Below are positions 22,501-36,866 of a stretch of 64,000 nucleotides of DNA, one piece after another. Below the pieces are notes generated by a model. It searched no databases and was not told where the DNA came from. It saw nothing but the letters and a program-made list of their open reading frames with translations. The position numbers and the translations under genes are program-made. The DNA lies in the NCBI GenBank assembly GCA_025618425.1, contig CM046832.1, positions 67,047,427 to 67,111,426 on the forward strand. The letters run 5' to 3'. This stretch comes from Heliocidaris tuberculata. Its lineage: Eukaryota; Echinodermata; Echinoidea; Camarodonta; Echinometridae. Position 1 is the stretch's first letter, and each line of letters starts with the position of its first letter.

Positions 22501-25500
22501 AAACATTTCTACATTAACTTCCACAACTGATATAAAAAAAAAAAATAAAACTGTTCTCACCAATATAAAGTGCCATCCTTAAAAATATCTTTCAACAGAA
22601 CTTATTCATTTATAAATGATGCAACGTGAGTTACGTGACTTCTGTTCACCGAAGTATACCTTGCAAATACAGTATCACTCAAAGTGATACCCGAAACCTC
22701 ATGAAATTCGTAATTCAGAGGCTGTAGATTTGAGAAAATCCAACAGGACCCAGCTTTGAAAATATATCCTCCCAATATTGTCTGCTTAGAACCAGGAGGG
22801 TGTTAATTCATTACTTTAACACAGAGCTAATGCCCTTCTGCCTCTCAACAGACGATATAATGTTGACATGACTGCAGCTGCTTTATGTTTGTAACAGAGT
22901 TCGTCTAAGTATCTAGGTGAAGGACCTGATCATGTGGTGGAAATATCATCATTCAATTGACACAGCTCTACAAATCTGCTTTATCAATCTGTGCACTATG
23001 ACATTTTTTCTACACAAAGTGAATAAATTTAACTTGAATTTATTTTCATTTTTCCTTTACTCTAAGAAACAAAATATTTTCATGTCTCTCCTCATTTCTC
23101 AAGGAGGGATGGGGGGGGGGGGATAGGCTTGCAGACAACATCAGGAACATTCTAGGGAATAATGGATGCATTGACCTGCTTTCCAATGAACTTCCTGTTC
23201 TTGCTTTCTTTCAGCAGAGGACCCGGATAAATCTTTCATTGCACATTGTGAGTCAATGTACAGGAGCTTTGAGACATTATTTATGTCACTCTTGGAACTC
23301 CCTCAGTAACTAAACCCTTGTATCAGATTCAGCACAACAGGCCATTGAAAACAGGGGCCGTACTGGCGAGTTTTTATACACCTTAGAAATAAGAGATGTT
23401 CCCATTACCAGTCAATGTAGTCATATTTGGAATACAGCAGGGAATACACAGAGTGTAAACATGGTTCACATTGTCCCATCAATATTAACCTTACACATCA
23501 GGCATGTTCCCATTACCATTCAGTTTCAACCAATGAACCAGTTTCATGGTAACAGGATACTGCAAGTCACTCTCTAATCTAGCAGATTGTTTCTGCTTTA
23601 CTACTCTTTCTGCTTTAGTACATTCTTACTAAATCCTTTTCTTTCTTCACCACTATCTTTCCTTTTTCTCCATCTGCTTTACTAGTCTCTTCCCACTCAC
23701 TGTTTCCATCCATAACACCACCATCCTAAAAACCTTTCGGTCACATTTCAAAAGTGGCCTCACACACTTATAAATACATTATCATATTGAGTTACAATGC
23801 ATTTTGCAGACACGTGTGGAGCAGCCACTCTGGCACAGCGTGTTTGCGTAGATGCACTATTCGAGGGGACGACATATATCTAGAATGCATCCCGGCCTCA
23901 CCATTGGGTCTTGGGAATAGCTCAAAATCATTTAACCTTTGAGGTAGTCTCCATGTAAGCGATACCATCAGCAGAGTTCCCCCTCTCCCTTATCTGGAAT
24001 CATAAGTTACTAGTCTCGCCTGCTCTGATTTCTATCTCACATAAGGGTGGCAATCAACCGATCAGGGAACAGATTTATAACGAGTGTGCCTCTTGTCAAT
24101 GCAGTGACACTTTCACAGCAATTTGGGTCAATTTGGCTCTTTTTGGCTCTAGAAAGAAACCTTAACTGACAATGAATCATCAGTAAAAGGTAATGTCCAT
24201 CAAGACAAAATCATCATAGATGAGCTATTTTATGGTTAATCATTGGTGTTTTTTGCTATGTTCTTTACAAACAATTTGAATGGGATTTGCCAACTTTATA
24301 GAGACAGGCACTTCAATACATTTTCATACACAAAAATAAATAGTTCCACATCTAACATCTAGACAAAGAAAATCAACAAGCACAAGAGTAGGGAATACTT
24401 ATGACCCTGGCATTCCTACTGAATTGAAAGATAGCACATTTTATAATCAGTTTTTACATATATTCAGAGATGCTAAAACCCTATTCCTTAATACCCTGAT
24501 GCAAGTTGGAACCAACAACCAACCAAGGTATTCTGTTACTTCACTCAGTCAATAACCAGTCAATATCCCTTTCTCTCCCTGTCAAATTAATTCAGTCCAT
24601 ACCATGCCCAACCTACACTCTATGTAGCACCTCGGTCACACTGACAAGACTGACAATGGACTAACTATAGAATGAACAGAAATTATCATATTGCAGGAAC
24701 TGATGCACGCTGTATTGTCCCAAAATAGTCCCCAAGAAATCATTCAGAAAATCATCGACTATATCTGGTTTAAAATCTTTTGAGCATGTCCACAAGATCG
24801 GTGCCTGACAAAGTCTAAATCCTACTCAAAACAGTTAAAAGGCTAGCAACTAAAGATTGGAGACCACTATAAAACTGATAGTAAACCGACATCACCTAGA
24901 ATGGGCAAAATTTGTTGATTATTGGTTGGTTTGTCAGTGTGATTGGGGTAGACTACATCAAGCAGAGAACATTTACAAGTGAATGAGGAGATACATGGGG
25001 AACACTCTGGGGACTACAGGAGTAGAGACACCTACACCTGCCACACCTGCCCTCTTAAGATGTGTAGACCCATTCAGTATGAGATCTAGTTCATCTATCT
25101 ATGAAGTTAGTTGGTCATAGCAACATGGTGACAGCACTACGTTCTGACACTGTTTTACTACACTCACTACAAGCACGGGAATGTTCTGGCCTTATAATGA
25201 TGCATACACATAAAAAAAAATATGTGCAGCTACAAGTTATGCTCGTTTGGAACCTTATGAGATTAAAAACGACTGTGAGGTGAAAAATTAGAAAGAAGAA
25301 TAAGGATGATGTTAGAGATGTAGGATGTTTAAAATATGGTTGTTATCGAGTTGCTTATACATATAAGATGACAAGACCTTCCTCTACCTAATACTTTTCT
25401 CTACCTTATACTTTGACTTCAATTTGAACAATGTCATTGGAGCTCAAGACATGGAAGAGCTTTCCTGATATTTTCAATTTTTGACAATGACAAGAAAGCA

Positions 25501-28500
25501 AAGGTTATACTTCACACCAAATTGTAAACAACCGTATTCATCGCTATCAACAAGGCTCACGAGTAATAGTCAGGACCGAAGCGATCCGTCTGACATTTTG
25601 GGGGTCTTCGTGAAATAAATCATATCACTGACGCAACCTTTTGACATATCCTATACTCATAACGTGAACTACTGAAACTGGATTGAAGGAATCGTCCAAT
25701 ATCCAAAGCTGTTTGGGACAAATTGGCAACAATGGAAAAAAAGGGTGAACGAACGTAAACAAACTAAGAGGGGAGTAAGTTTGTGGTCCTGTATTGGTGG
25801 TGGTTTGAATCAATCTAGTACAAGAAAAATGAGCCTTAATAGATGTGCTTTATACTCATGTCAATTTCTTCTGCACTTCAAATGTGATACAGAGATACTT
25901 TAGGCATGAAATTTGGTGGTAAGTCTTTGATTGAGTAGATTAATGCTGATGCCGACCCGTGGGTGACGACAGTATTGATCTTATCAATCCAAGACATCTT
26001 GTAATCAATGAACGCAATGTGATGACGTAAGCATACTTTGCTCAGCCTCAGGAATATATTATACAGAAAATATATTAGGATCAATATCATAGAAGTATGA
26101 GCAGGATTGTTTGGCTTGACTTCAAGATGCATATTAAATGATTGTTTTGATTCCATATTTACCTAATTGATAGAACAGAATTAAGAACAAATCAAAAATT
26201 CCCTTCATTTGAGATGACAATTTAACTCCCATTTCAACTCATTTTTATTGATCAATCAAGGTAAAGAAAGGGAAATTCCCATCAGGAAGTTTCCCATCAT
26301 GAGACTTGCAATTCCCTGAGAGCCCTGAGAGAACTGCTTTTTACAAGGTATGAAATGTAAGGAGCAGTTGAATATTCAGTAAGCGTTGCCTCGGATTCTG
26401 AACCTTTCTCGTAAAAGCTGAAATAGGGGATCAGTGACAACTTTGAAATTCTAATGTTAGACTATGTGTCGCTTCAACTTAAGTGAGCAATAATGAAGGT
26501 GTCTACAACCTGAAAGGTCATTAACTTCACTGAGAATTTTTTTAGATACAAACAACTTCAACACAGACATATGCATGAAACTCACCATGGAAAGATGACA
26601 AAGGAGTTTAAAAAAAAGCTTATGAATAACATGGCTAGGTGATGTGAACTAATTTAACATTTGACCCACTTACTATACTCCACATTCAAAACTAAACTGT
26701 GTATAGCTGTTTGGAAATTGGAGTATCTTGCTAATATTCACTAAACATGAGGAAAGCTAATATGACTCTAGGGCTTGCCAATATTGTCCTTAGGCTATAA
26801 AAAAGATACAAAATTTTTATACAAATGTTAGAGGAATGGTTGAAACCAACTACCATGAACTGAAAATGTGAATCAAATTTAGAAACTGTAAAAGTTATTT
26901 ACATCAGTTATGGTAACAGGTTCTGACAAACAGATTTTTGTGCCTTGGCCAGTCTTAGTTTTGCCTGCAGTGTTGGTATTTGAGTAATTCTGAAAATGAG
27001 TAAGGAAATTAGCTTCTCAATGCCATATAAAAGCATATTGTGAGAACTAAGGGAAAAAAATTCCAAACAAATTCTTTTTAAAATTATTTTTGTCAAAAAG
27101 ACAAAAAAGGCAAGTGAAACTGTGCATGTTTGATTTATCTGAAAGTGAATTGCACATTAAGTACTTGAACACAAATTATTCACACCTGGTTGCACTCGAC
27201 TTTAATAACTGGTAATTCATCTTAATGTGAATTCATTGAAGCAATGTCCAAGCCCATTACAACATCTATTCTTTGTACATTACCAGCTCCCAAAGTATTT
27301 CTCTGCAGTCCTCAACTGCCTTTCTAAAGTCCATTATTTGTGCAGGGAAATTGCCTTTCACACTGAGAATTTGCACATGTAAAACTGGAGGTCTTCAAGT
27401 ACATGAGCAAAGGACTGCAGGCTGGAGAGGGGGGGGGGGGGGGGGGGGGAGCATTCCCACTGCCAGAGTTTGACTACAATGTATCTATTTGTGAGGACCA
27501 TGACCTATCTCTGTTAACACATACCCCAAGTTCTTGGTGCAGTCTGACAGTGGCTTGCACTGCCTAGCCAAAGTTCTGCGATCAATTAATGGGACAGTGA
27601 GAAGCATATTAGAGGACATGGCCAGTCAGGGTAGGCAGCAGGCAGGCAAGCAAGTAAAAAACAAAAACAAACAAACAAAAAAAAGCAGGGAAAGTGGGCC
27701 TTAATGTGCTAAATGTTAGGCTGTAAATGGATTATGATCGGCGAAGAGGAAAGCAAAGGGTTTACAGGAGTAATCACGGTGAGAGTGGTTGGAAATTACC
27801 CGTCCTGGGATTCCCACAGCAAATTAAGCATGCTTTTTAAGGTCATATCAGAAAAGCAATCACTCTCCTTTCAAAGGAAGCATTAACAGAAATTTCATAA
27901 CCATCCCCAATAAATTCAATCAGCTTTGACCTCTGTTATTTACCTCTGACATAATTCAAGGGAATTCATTAGATCTTTTTTTTTTAATTTCCAAGACTTT
28001 GAGATATGGGACTTCCTTTACGCATGATTATCTAATGTACTACCTCACCAAGTCAACAACCTCTTTTGTCACCTTATATATGGAATAAAACTGGAGACAC
28101 TTGTTAACAGGTAAAAAAGCACAGATCGTCAAATTTGCAGTTAGCTTCTATAACTAAAGGCAGAGAAGGCACACATTTTAATAACTAGGATTAATTAGCA
28201 CAGACATTTTGACACATATGAAACTGAACATTAATATAGTGCATGGGGTGGGGCAGAGCAAACTGCATTCAAAGGACCAAATACCCTTTAACAGCCTTCT
28301 GAATAGGAAGGCACTGACTATGGAGAAAACTGATCAGCTTAGAAGAATACATCAACATCTACTCAAGATGTCATAATGTGCCATTATTTTTCTATTTTCT
28401 CCGCGTCTCTAATGATTGCTTTTTCTTCCTCTATCAATTCATCAATGACTTTTGATTGCAAAACCATGCATTTGATGCAAAAATGTAAAATGTGATTAGG

Positions 28501-31500
28501 AAACATAAAATCGATAGAAGGTGCGAGCATTACTGACAATAAAAGGACAACATGGTGATGTATATGATGGCTAAGTAGTATTGGTTAGCACTGTTACTGT
28601 TGCATGCTAATATACGGAGCAGAAAGGGTATTATTCAGATTCTTTCTTTATGATTCACAACTTATTATAAATCAATCTTAACTTACTTTCTCCAAATCTG
28701 AATTCTCAGATATATTCATAAGTACTACAGAGATGAAATTAGAAAGCTTGGAAAGTTATTGGGACCAGTTTGGGACATAACAAGAATTCCTGCATCTGTA
28801 ATGTTCTCTCTCCATGTATATCTTTAAAACACGTCATTCTGGTTGTAGCATCCTGATAGGGGATGGATCCCTTTCTCATACATACTGCCATGACCTAATA
28901 ACCACTCTGGAGACAGCTGTCAGTAACACCCAACGACATACGGGCCCCCGAGGGCAGCAGACATTACGAAAGGCGAGTGGGTGGACCACGTGTTAGCCGA
29001 GCAGCGATCCATCCATCCAGACAGTGCATGCAAGGAAAAAAAAGCCTGTTTCTTAATCTAATAGCCGTTTTTTCACTGTCCGCATGGGAAGGTTACCTAA
29101 ACATACAAGGCTTTGCTGGTGTATATACAGCATTCCCCTAAATTTCATCAAGGTAATAATAATTGTTTAGAATTGAATGTAAATTGTTACCTCCATGTTC
29201 CCCCTGTGATGGTCGCTACGCATTTAGCACAGATTAGTTGGGTTAATATAGATCTATTATGTTTCAGATGTACGACCATGAAGTAATCCCGCAAACTATA
29301 TTTAGTGTTCTTGGTTGCAAAATATAATTTATCATTTCTGCTACATGGGAAAACATGTCGCATGTTAAGAAACATAAGAATATATCAAATGGAAAATGTC
29401 CCTCTTGAAATGTTTGTTTCACCCCCTATTTAATGAATGTAAATTGAACTGTTCAGAGTTCAGCGATAATGGACATCACAAGTGTTAAAAGCAAAGTATA
29501 AATGGGACTTTCCATGCAGTACTTAGATCTAATGGCATATTTAATGGGACACTGGTTGCAGATTGGCATATATACAAAAAGTAAACTTGTCAATGAATTT
29601 TATTCTTTTTGGCAAGACATGTCCATACAGTAAACTAAAAAAAATAGTAAGGGTGAAGTACACTGCCATGGGATGTCCATAGTACAAAAAGAATCCCTTG
29701 GCTCCCACTACATACTAGGTCTCATCTATTTTAATGTGTTAGGTGAGACCTGCTCGTACTCTACCTTGCTGAAAAAGGTAACTTTTGAACAATTTTCAAG
29801 ACTTTCATAGCGAGAAAGGAGAAAATTCCCATAAAAAGAGAAAAAAACAAAAAGGGCAGGAAACATACAATTAAAAAAAAAACTGTTCAGTAAAGTTATC
29901 AAAGCTTGAAACAAATTTAATTCTTTTGCAAATATGTTTAAAATCTCATGAAAATGTTTTATGCATGGAAATATATTAAAAAACTAACTGACCATGAACA
30001 ATGTACGTATTTTGTATACACTTTATTTCCGGAAATATAATCCAATAACTACAAATCATAATTGCTATCAGTCTTGAACAGGTAAGTGTGTTGGCATTAT
30101 TTTTACCTTATTTCTCTAAGAAAGGGATGCTTGCAGATAAACCAGCCAGCTAACTCTCTATCCAAGGGATTTGATAATTTCAGGATTAATGACTTTTAAA
30201 AGGGCATGAGTGTATCAACTTTGCTTTGAACCTGTGACCTACCACTAAGCAATCACATGAGCCTACTAAATCAACCCTCACCCCAAAATCACTGGTCACC
30301 TGCCTGACCAAGCTCTCTTAGAATGTGACTTACTGCAACATGCAACATCTTAAAGTACTGCAACCTTTACAAAAGACAGTTCATGCAGCTCTACAAGTAC
30401 CAACAATATAACACTCAGCACGAACATGAGCTAGTAAATTCAGAAAAAGCTTTCTCTTTTCCTTAATCCTTTTTAATAGGAAGCTGTGTCTCCTTTCACA
30501 GAATTTATATGGGAAATGGTCATCGAGGCAGAAATTCAGACATCTATTTAGATAGATAGACTAGCAAAACAGTCATGAAATACCCTTCCTAATGCCCCCG
30601 AAATTCCCGATTATGTAAATTCCTCTCTATTTTTACAATGCATGATGTCACATCAACGTCAAATTCCATCGAGGGGAAAGGGAAGCCATTTCAAATATTC
30701 AAGAAATCGATTTAAAAGAGAATCCTCCTTTCAATTCTCTTGATATCAGTCAGCTCCTTTCACTGTAAAGCTATTCAAGTCTTCTGCATTTCAACCAGTC
30801 ATTCAAAATCATTCTATTCCAAAACCTGAATGAAAAGCAACATGAAATTTTTTTCAACTCCCCTCACTTCTCTAATTCTACCTCTCACAATATCAACCAC
30901 CATTATTCATTTCATACACATGTGCTTCATATAAATATACTCGCAAAGTCGATAGGCAATTGCTATGTCAACATCCTTTGATTGGGAAGCGATTCTATAG
31001 CTACTCAAGGAAATTGGCCGTGTTTATCCTGCTGCGCCGAGTTTGAAAGAAGCCAAGCATGAGTCTATGAAATAGAAGGAAAGGCACAGAGAATGGAGCA
31101 CAAGGACTTCTTTTCATCCCTTCACATGAGCACAAGTTTGCTTCATGTAGGGTATATATGGCAGTGACGTTAACAGCCAGTTTAGAATGCTTACACTCCT
31201 ACAATGAATGTATTGTTAGGGAAGCCCACTGAATACAAGTGTCTCATTCTAGAGTTTCCACATAACAAGGTCCAAGAGACCAAGGGGAAATGCAGCCCAA
31301 CAAAGACATTTCTACGACTCCGAGCATCAGCAAAATTGGCAGCGAAGCAGCAGATAGTAAAGTAGAGTAGTATTCATTCTTTATTAGTAACTGAGAAATG
31401 TGAAAGTGGGTCATTTTTGTTTATGGGTAAGGTATTAAGCTAGCATGGTCACCATATTAGAAGCCACATTGAAAAACAAGGTTTACATTTAATATAATTT

Positions 31501-34500
31501 CATCAGTTGGGGTAATCATATTTTTCAAGGTTGGTAAAAGCTCAAACCACATGATAAGGTTTACATCACTTGTTACCAGAACCTCAAATGCCACTGACAT
31601 TATACATGCTATAACAAGATATACAGAGTGAGTCAGAAAAAAATGGACACTTTTATAAAAAAAAATTTTAAAGTAGATATTCATTGATTTTTAAAACTGA
31701 CTTAATTTTCATTTTTGCGTAGGTGAAGCTTAGACCGGACAAGTTTGTCAAAATTCGACGCTTGCAAACATTCGAAGTAATGATTATTATCAATTACAAA
31801 TTGCTAAAATACAGCCCCGACATAGCACCTGAACAGCTCTCCGAAAGCCGCTGAAATGTGTGATGTCAAAGGGAGGACGTTAATTGCACAAGCAGACGAT
31901 GTCCCATAACATCTCACATATTTTCAGTGCCTGTTTTGTCATCTTCTCCTCAGTTATTTCACTTCACTAGCATTAGTCTATTATGTTTAATCCATATATT
32001 GCCTCACTCTAAACCCTGTGCATGGGTTTATTTGGATGGAAAATGAAGCATTACAAGAATAAAGGAATCGGTTGCTTGTAAACAAAATAGACGCCATTTC
32101 ATTCACAGCTGCATACAACCGCTGGACGTTCGGCGTTGAATGAGGGATAAATACCGTCCTTGCAATCATTCAGCGGGCTTTTCAATTTGAAAGTGTGGTT
32201 TCTTTGATTGTTCATTAACCCTCATCCTATATATTTACAAACAAAAGATTTCAGTAATCAGAATCTGTTTCATTCCCATTTTAGAATGGTGTGAAATATG
32301 GGCACGTTTGAATACACTAAATTCTTTATAATTTGAGAAATAACTGCACTGCACTTATGTTCATTCTTTATGGGACGTCGTCTGCTTGGACAGGATTGTT
32401 CCCTTTATTGACGTCATTGAAACATTGTTATTTTTTGGGCGAAGCGCTTGTATATCGCAGATGCTGGGAGGTAGTTTTATTTGTATTATTGTTTAATTAC
32501 CTGATATGTAGTTGACTAACTGATACGATTGCTATCTGTTAACTTGCCAATTTCTAGTGATAAATTATTTATCATATTTGTGATTTTCTTTGAATGTGTA
32601 CTTTAATAGCAAGTTTTAAATAGGGATGTTATTTCATGGTTGGCTGCACAGAGGCCAATTTAGGAGACTTGGTCAAAACCCACTTGTGCCAACTGAGAAG
32701 GTGTGTAAGGAATGGTAAAACAAGCAAGAAAGGGTGTTTTTCAATCAAAATTATTTATCAAATTGTGTCTAGGTTAAATTTCATGGATTCCTTTTAATTA
32801 CATATGACCATGTGATGAATACTGCCAGATACGATGAGCACTGATCGAAACGTCACAGCAAAACGAAGCTTCATCCAGAAATTTCATACAGAAAAGTATG
32901 GGGGTCTTGCAAGACACAAGATACATACATGTCTAGGCTATCTGTCATGAAGAACCTCTTGGAAAGAGTTTAGGCCCTGAATCATCAGAAATGGAGCGAT
33001 TTGATTCTTGGACAAGCTTGACCCTCTCACCATAAAAAGTGCTTTCATTATCATTCCAGGCTTAAGTTGGGGTCCTTATCAGGAAAGAAGCTGGTTAGGA
33101 GTTGGCGCAAGTGGGCTTTGACCCAGTTACCTAAATCGACCCCTGTGCAGACAACCGTGAAATATCACCCCATGAATATGGCACCGGAAGAAACCGGGGA
33201 TAATATGCTACAAGTACATATCAAATATATCCATCTTTACAATTCACTCTAAAACAATAGGGAATAAAAGTTTTTTTTTTCTGACTCCTCTGTCTATTTA
33301 ACAAGATCATAAGTTTATGTACCATCAGAAACAACTGACCAGTCAAATCTGATAAAGACCACACATGGGAGATAAACAAAAATAGAATAGTGGTCTTCAC
33401 ATACAGGTGGTCTCTGAGGTTGCTATTACTGTTGGAAAAACCTAGAGCAAAACATCTTTAAAGAAGGGTAAAACAAGATTCAACTTCTCTCTACACTGCC
33501 TAAATCAATGATAACCAAAACTGTTCATCTCACTATCATCAAACTAGGAATGACTTTTCCCCTTTGCACTCTCAAATGGCTTGATGGCGTTGGGAGTTGA
33601 CTAGAAGGGGAGGGGGGTGCCAATGAATCAATCCAACCACATAGCCACTGACGATCTTTCCCAACAAGCACATGAATGAATGAATAAAGTTTAAGATGAC
33701 TCACTGAGATGTCTGATGAATCATGCTACAAACGCCCATGTCTCTTTCAAACACTCTCAAAACGTAGCCACTGGAAGAAATCAGGTAGGTAATCCAAGCC
33801 TCATACTCTCAAACCCCATTGCCCTCCAGGCAGTCAAATCCCCATTAGATTATTATGTAGATTCCTCAAGCCACATTTAATTTGCATAGGAGGAAAGGAT
33901 GGTAATTTTCTAAGAACTTCCTACAAAGCAGCTCTAACCCAATATTATGATCAGTATTGTTGCACCTGTCAGTTTTGTAATCAAAGGCGTACGTTCATTT
34001 GGGAGACTAGAACCCATTAAATTTTAATCATGTCTCAATATTCATGCAATGAGTCACACTTTTGAATTTTATGAAAATTTTCCCTCCTTCATTTGGCCAA
34101 AGACATCTAAACTACTTATAAAACACAAAGTTTTCTAGAAGAAAATAATATTACCAAGCGATAGGATCTTTTCCTTTCTTTAACTTTATGTAGATAAAGC
34201 AGCAGTCGAGAAATATAAATGAATGCACTTCATTTAATTTATATATGGTGTACTTTCACAGGCCATTAGAATGTGTTGGAGATTCTTAGAGAATATGAAT
34301 TTCAGCAAGACTTTGTACATGTACGTTGCTAGACTGAACAACCTCACAATGCACAAGGATTTCTACTTCCTACACTATCGACAATGCAGAAGAACTTCAA
34401 AGACAACTATTCTGAAAACAGTTTCAATTCTCAACTACTAGTATATACATACTGAAAACACGACTTTCTCCAGGTGGTGGTTTCTGTAAATGGAGAATTT

Positions 34501-36000
34501 AATGGAACATTCATGTTCTCATTTAGAAATCTCAGACATTCAGTCTCAAAGGATCGTTTTCTCCTCACTGTTGTCTCAATGGCTTTTCACTGACGTGACT
34601 CATGCGAACTGCATAAATGAATATTGTGATTCGGGAAGATGATAGCTTTTGGTGATCAACATCAGGTATACATTTATTCAGAGCCTTTGATAAATGTCTG
34701 ATGATTTCCCTAACCATTAATGTCTGCAACATTAGCCCATCCCGTGGGAGGAATGCCACATTCATGGAAGCACTTCAACCTGTGTCCTGGGGGCATCCTA
34801 CTTGCAAAGGGGCGATGCAGAGTTGTTGAATTACCCCTCATTCATTTAAAGATTTTACTACACTTTATCTATGACTCCCTACTCTCCTCCCCGCTTGTCT
34901 TCTTACCACACCTTTCTCTATCCCCAAATTTTGAAATATCAAATCAAAACTACAAATTTACAATTCATTTGTTACCACGAAGGAAGGTAAGTATGAGCTT
35001 TATCTATCCAAATGTTCATTTAAAGATGCAAGTCTTTCAAACAAATATTTTCCAGAAGCCTAGCAAGGTGATGCCTTCAGAATAGATAAAGTACTTGGAA
35101 ATAGCTGTTCAATGAGGATGAAATTGGGGTCTAGGGAGATTCTAAAAAATGACAATCAAAACAGTTTGCAAATCCTATCTGATAACGGCCATTTTATGCA
35201 TTATTCAAGCGTGGGTGCATACTCAATCCTCAAACAGAGTGTATTTTCATTTCTTTTTGTATCATATCTTCTGAAACAAACAAGTATAAGATGGATTTCA
35301 TCAAAATTCTGTCAGGTATTATCAAAGAGATGTCCCTTTTATGATAATTGGTGTTTCCGGCCTCAAATAAGAGGTCATCAAATATCAAGTAAAATGTAAT
35401 ATTAAAAAAGGTGACAGAACCAAATCTTTGCAATGCTGATTCCTGACAGAAGATTGTAATTCTGAAATCATTATTTGAGATCCATTACTCAAAAACCACC
35501 CAAAAAGTCAAACATTCACTGATAAACCATGTGATACTGAAAGCAATCAGTAAAGAAATGGAGAAATGAAGTAGTAGGCTCAAGATCAAATCATTTGGAA
35601 TGACATTTATTTGTGAAGGCACTGGAATGTTAAATCTCACTTAGATGTGAAGATGCCGGTGAGCAAATACTACCTGGCATAAATCAATAAGATAAAAGAT
35701 ATGTACTTTGAAATAATACAGACAATAAACACACAGTAAGAAACTGTATTTGAGGAATATACAACTGATAGAGGAATGAATGAATCATCAGCTCACAAAT
35801 GTGCATCCTGACTGTGATACACATTCATGTAGTGTGATGAGAGATATGAACTGTAGAGGGCAGGAGACCAGGTGGACCTGACACTCAAAGCATACCAAGG
35901 GTATCAAGTTTCAGGTGTACAGAGACAGTATGACTAACTGGAAACAGGAAGAGAAGTACTTCATCTTTCCTTGACAATGACAAAGCTACTTAAGATGCAG

Positions 36001-36060
<60 letters not shown>

Positions 36061-36320
36061 AAGAAAGAGAGAAAGAAAGAAAGAAATAAAGAGACTAACT
36101 AATGAGGTTCATTGTCTGGGTATGCTATCAAGATAGAGGAAAGAGATCCAGTTACATAATATGGTAATAAGAAACCACAGAACATGACATTGTTAGAGGC
36201 TGGCATTGCTGACATTATCCACAGAACAAACGAGACTGAGGCACACATCATGGCAAGATGAAAGCAAAAGATAGTTTCATTGCACAATTTAGAGACCCAC
36301 TGTCTTGGAGGTATAGAGCA

Positions 36321-36368
<48 letters not shown>

Positions 36369-36814
36369 AATAGAGGTTGACAATGAAATTAAAACACAGA
36401 TAAAGAATAATTTATATATACCTACATCACAAAACTTATCATTTGCCAACAAAATAAGATTATGGCACATAGTGGATATTTACTGGCATGGACACAAAAC
36501 AAACATACAGACAGGCATATGGCAAAATAGGTAGACAGAAACACAGATGGATAATCATATTCACGTAGGTAAACAGGTAGATACATACAGACAAACCAAC
36601 AGGTGGACAGACATACAGAATAAAAATAGGTGAGCATATGCATGGGCAAGTAAATAAGACAGGTAGGCAGACAGAAAAGTAGACAGACGAGTAGATACAC
36701 ATACAGGTACAATGACAATCAGATGGAAAGACAGACAGATAGACAGATGCACACAAGAAGACAACGGACAGACAAACTGACAGTCAGACATACACAAAGA
36801 CAGGAAGACAAATG

Positions 36815-36866
<52 letters not shown>

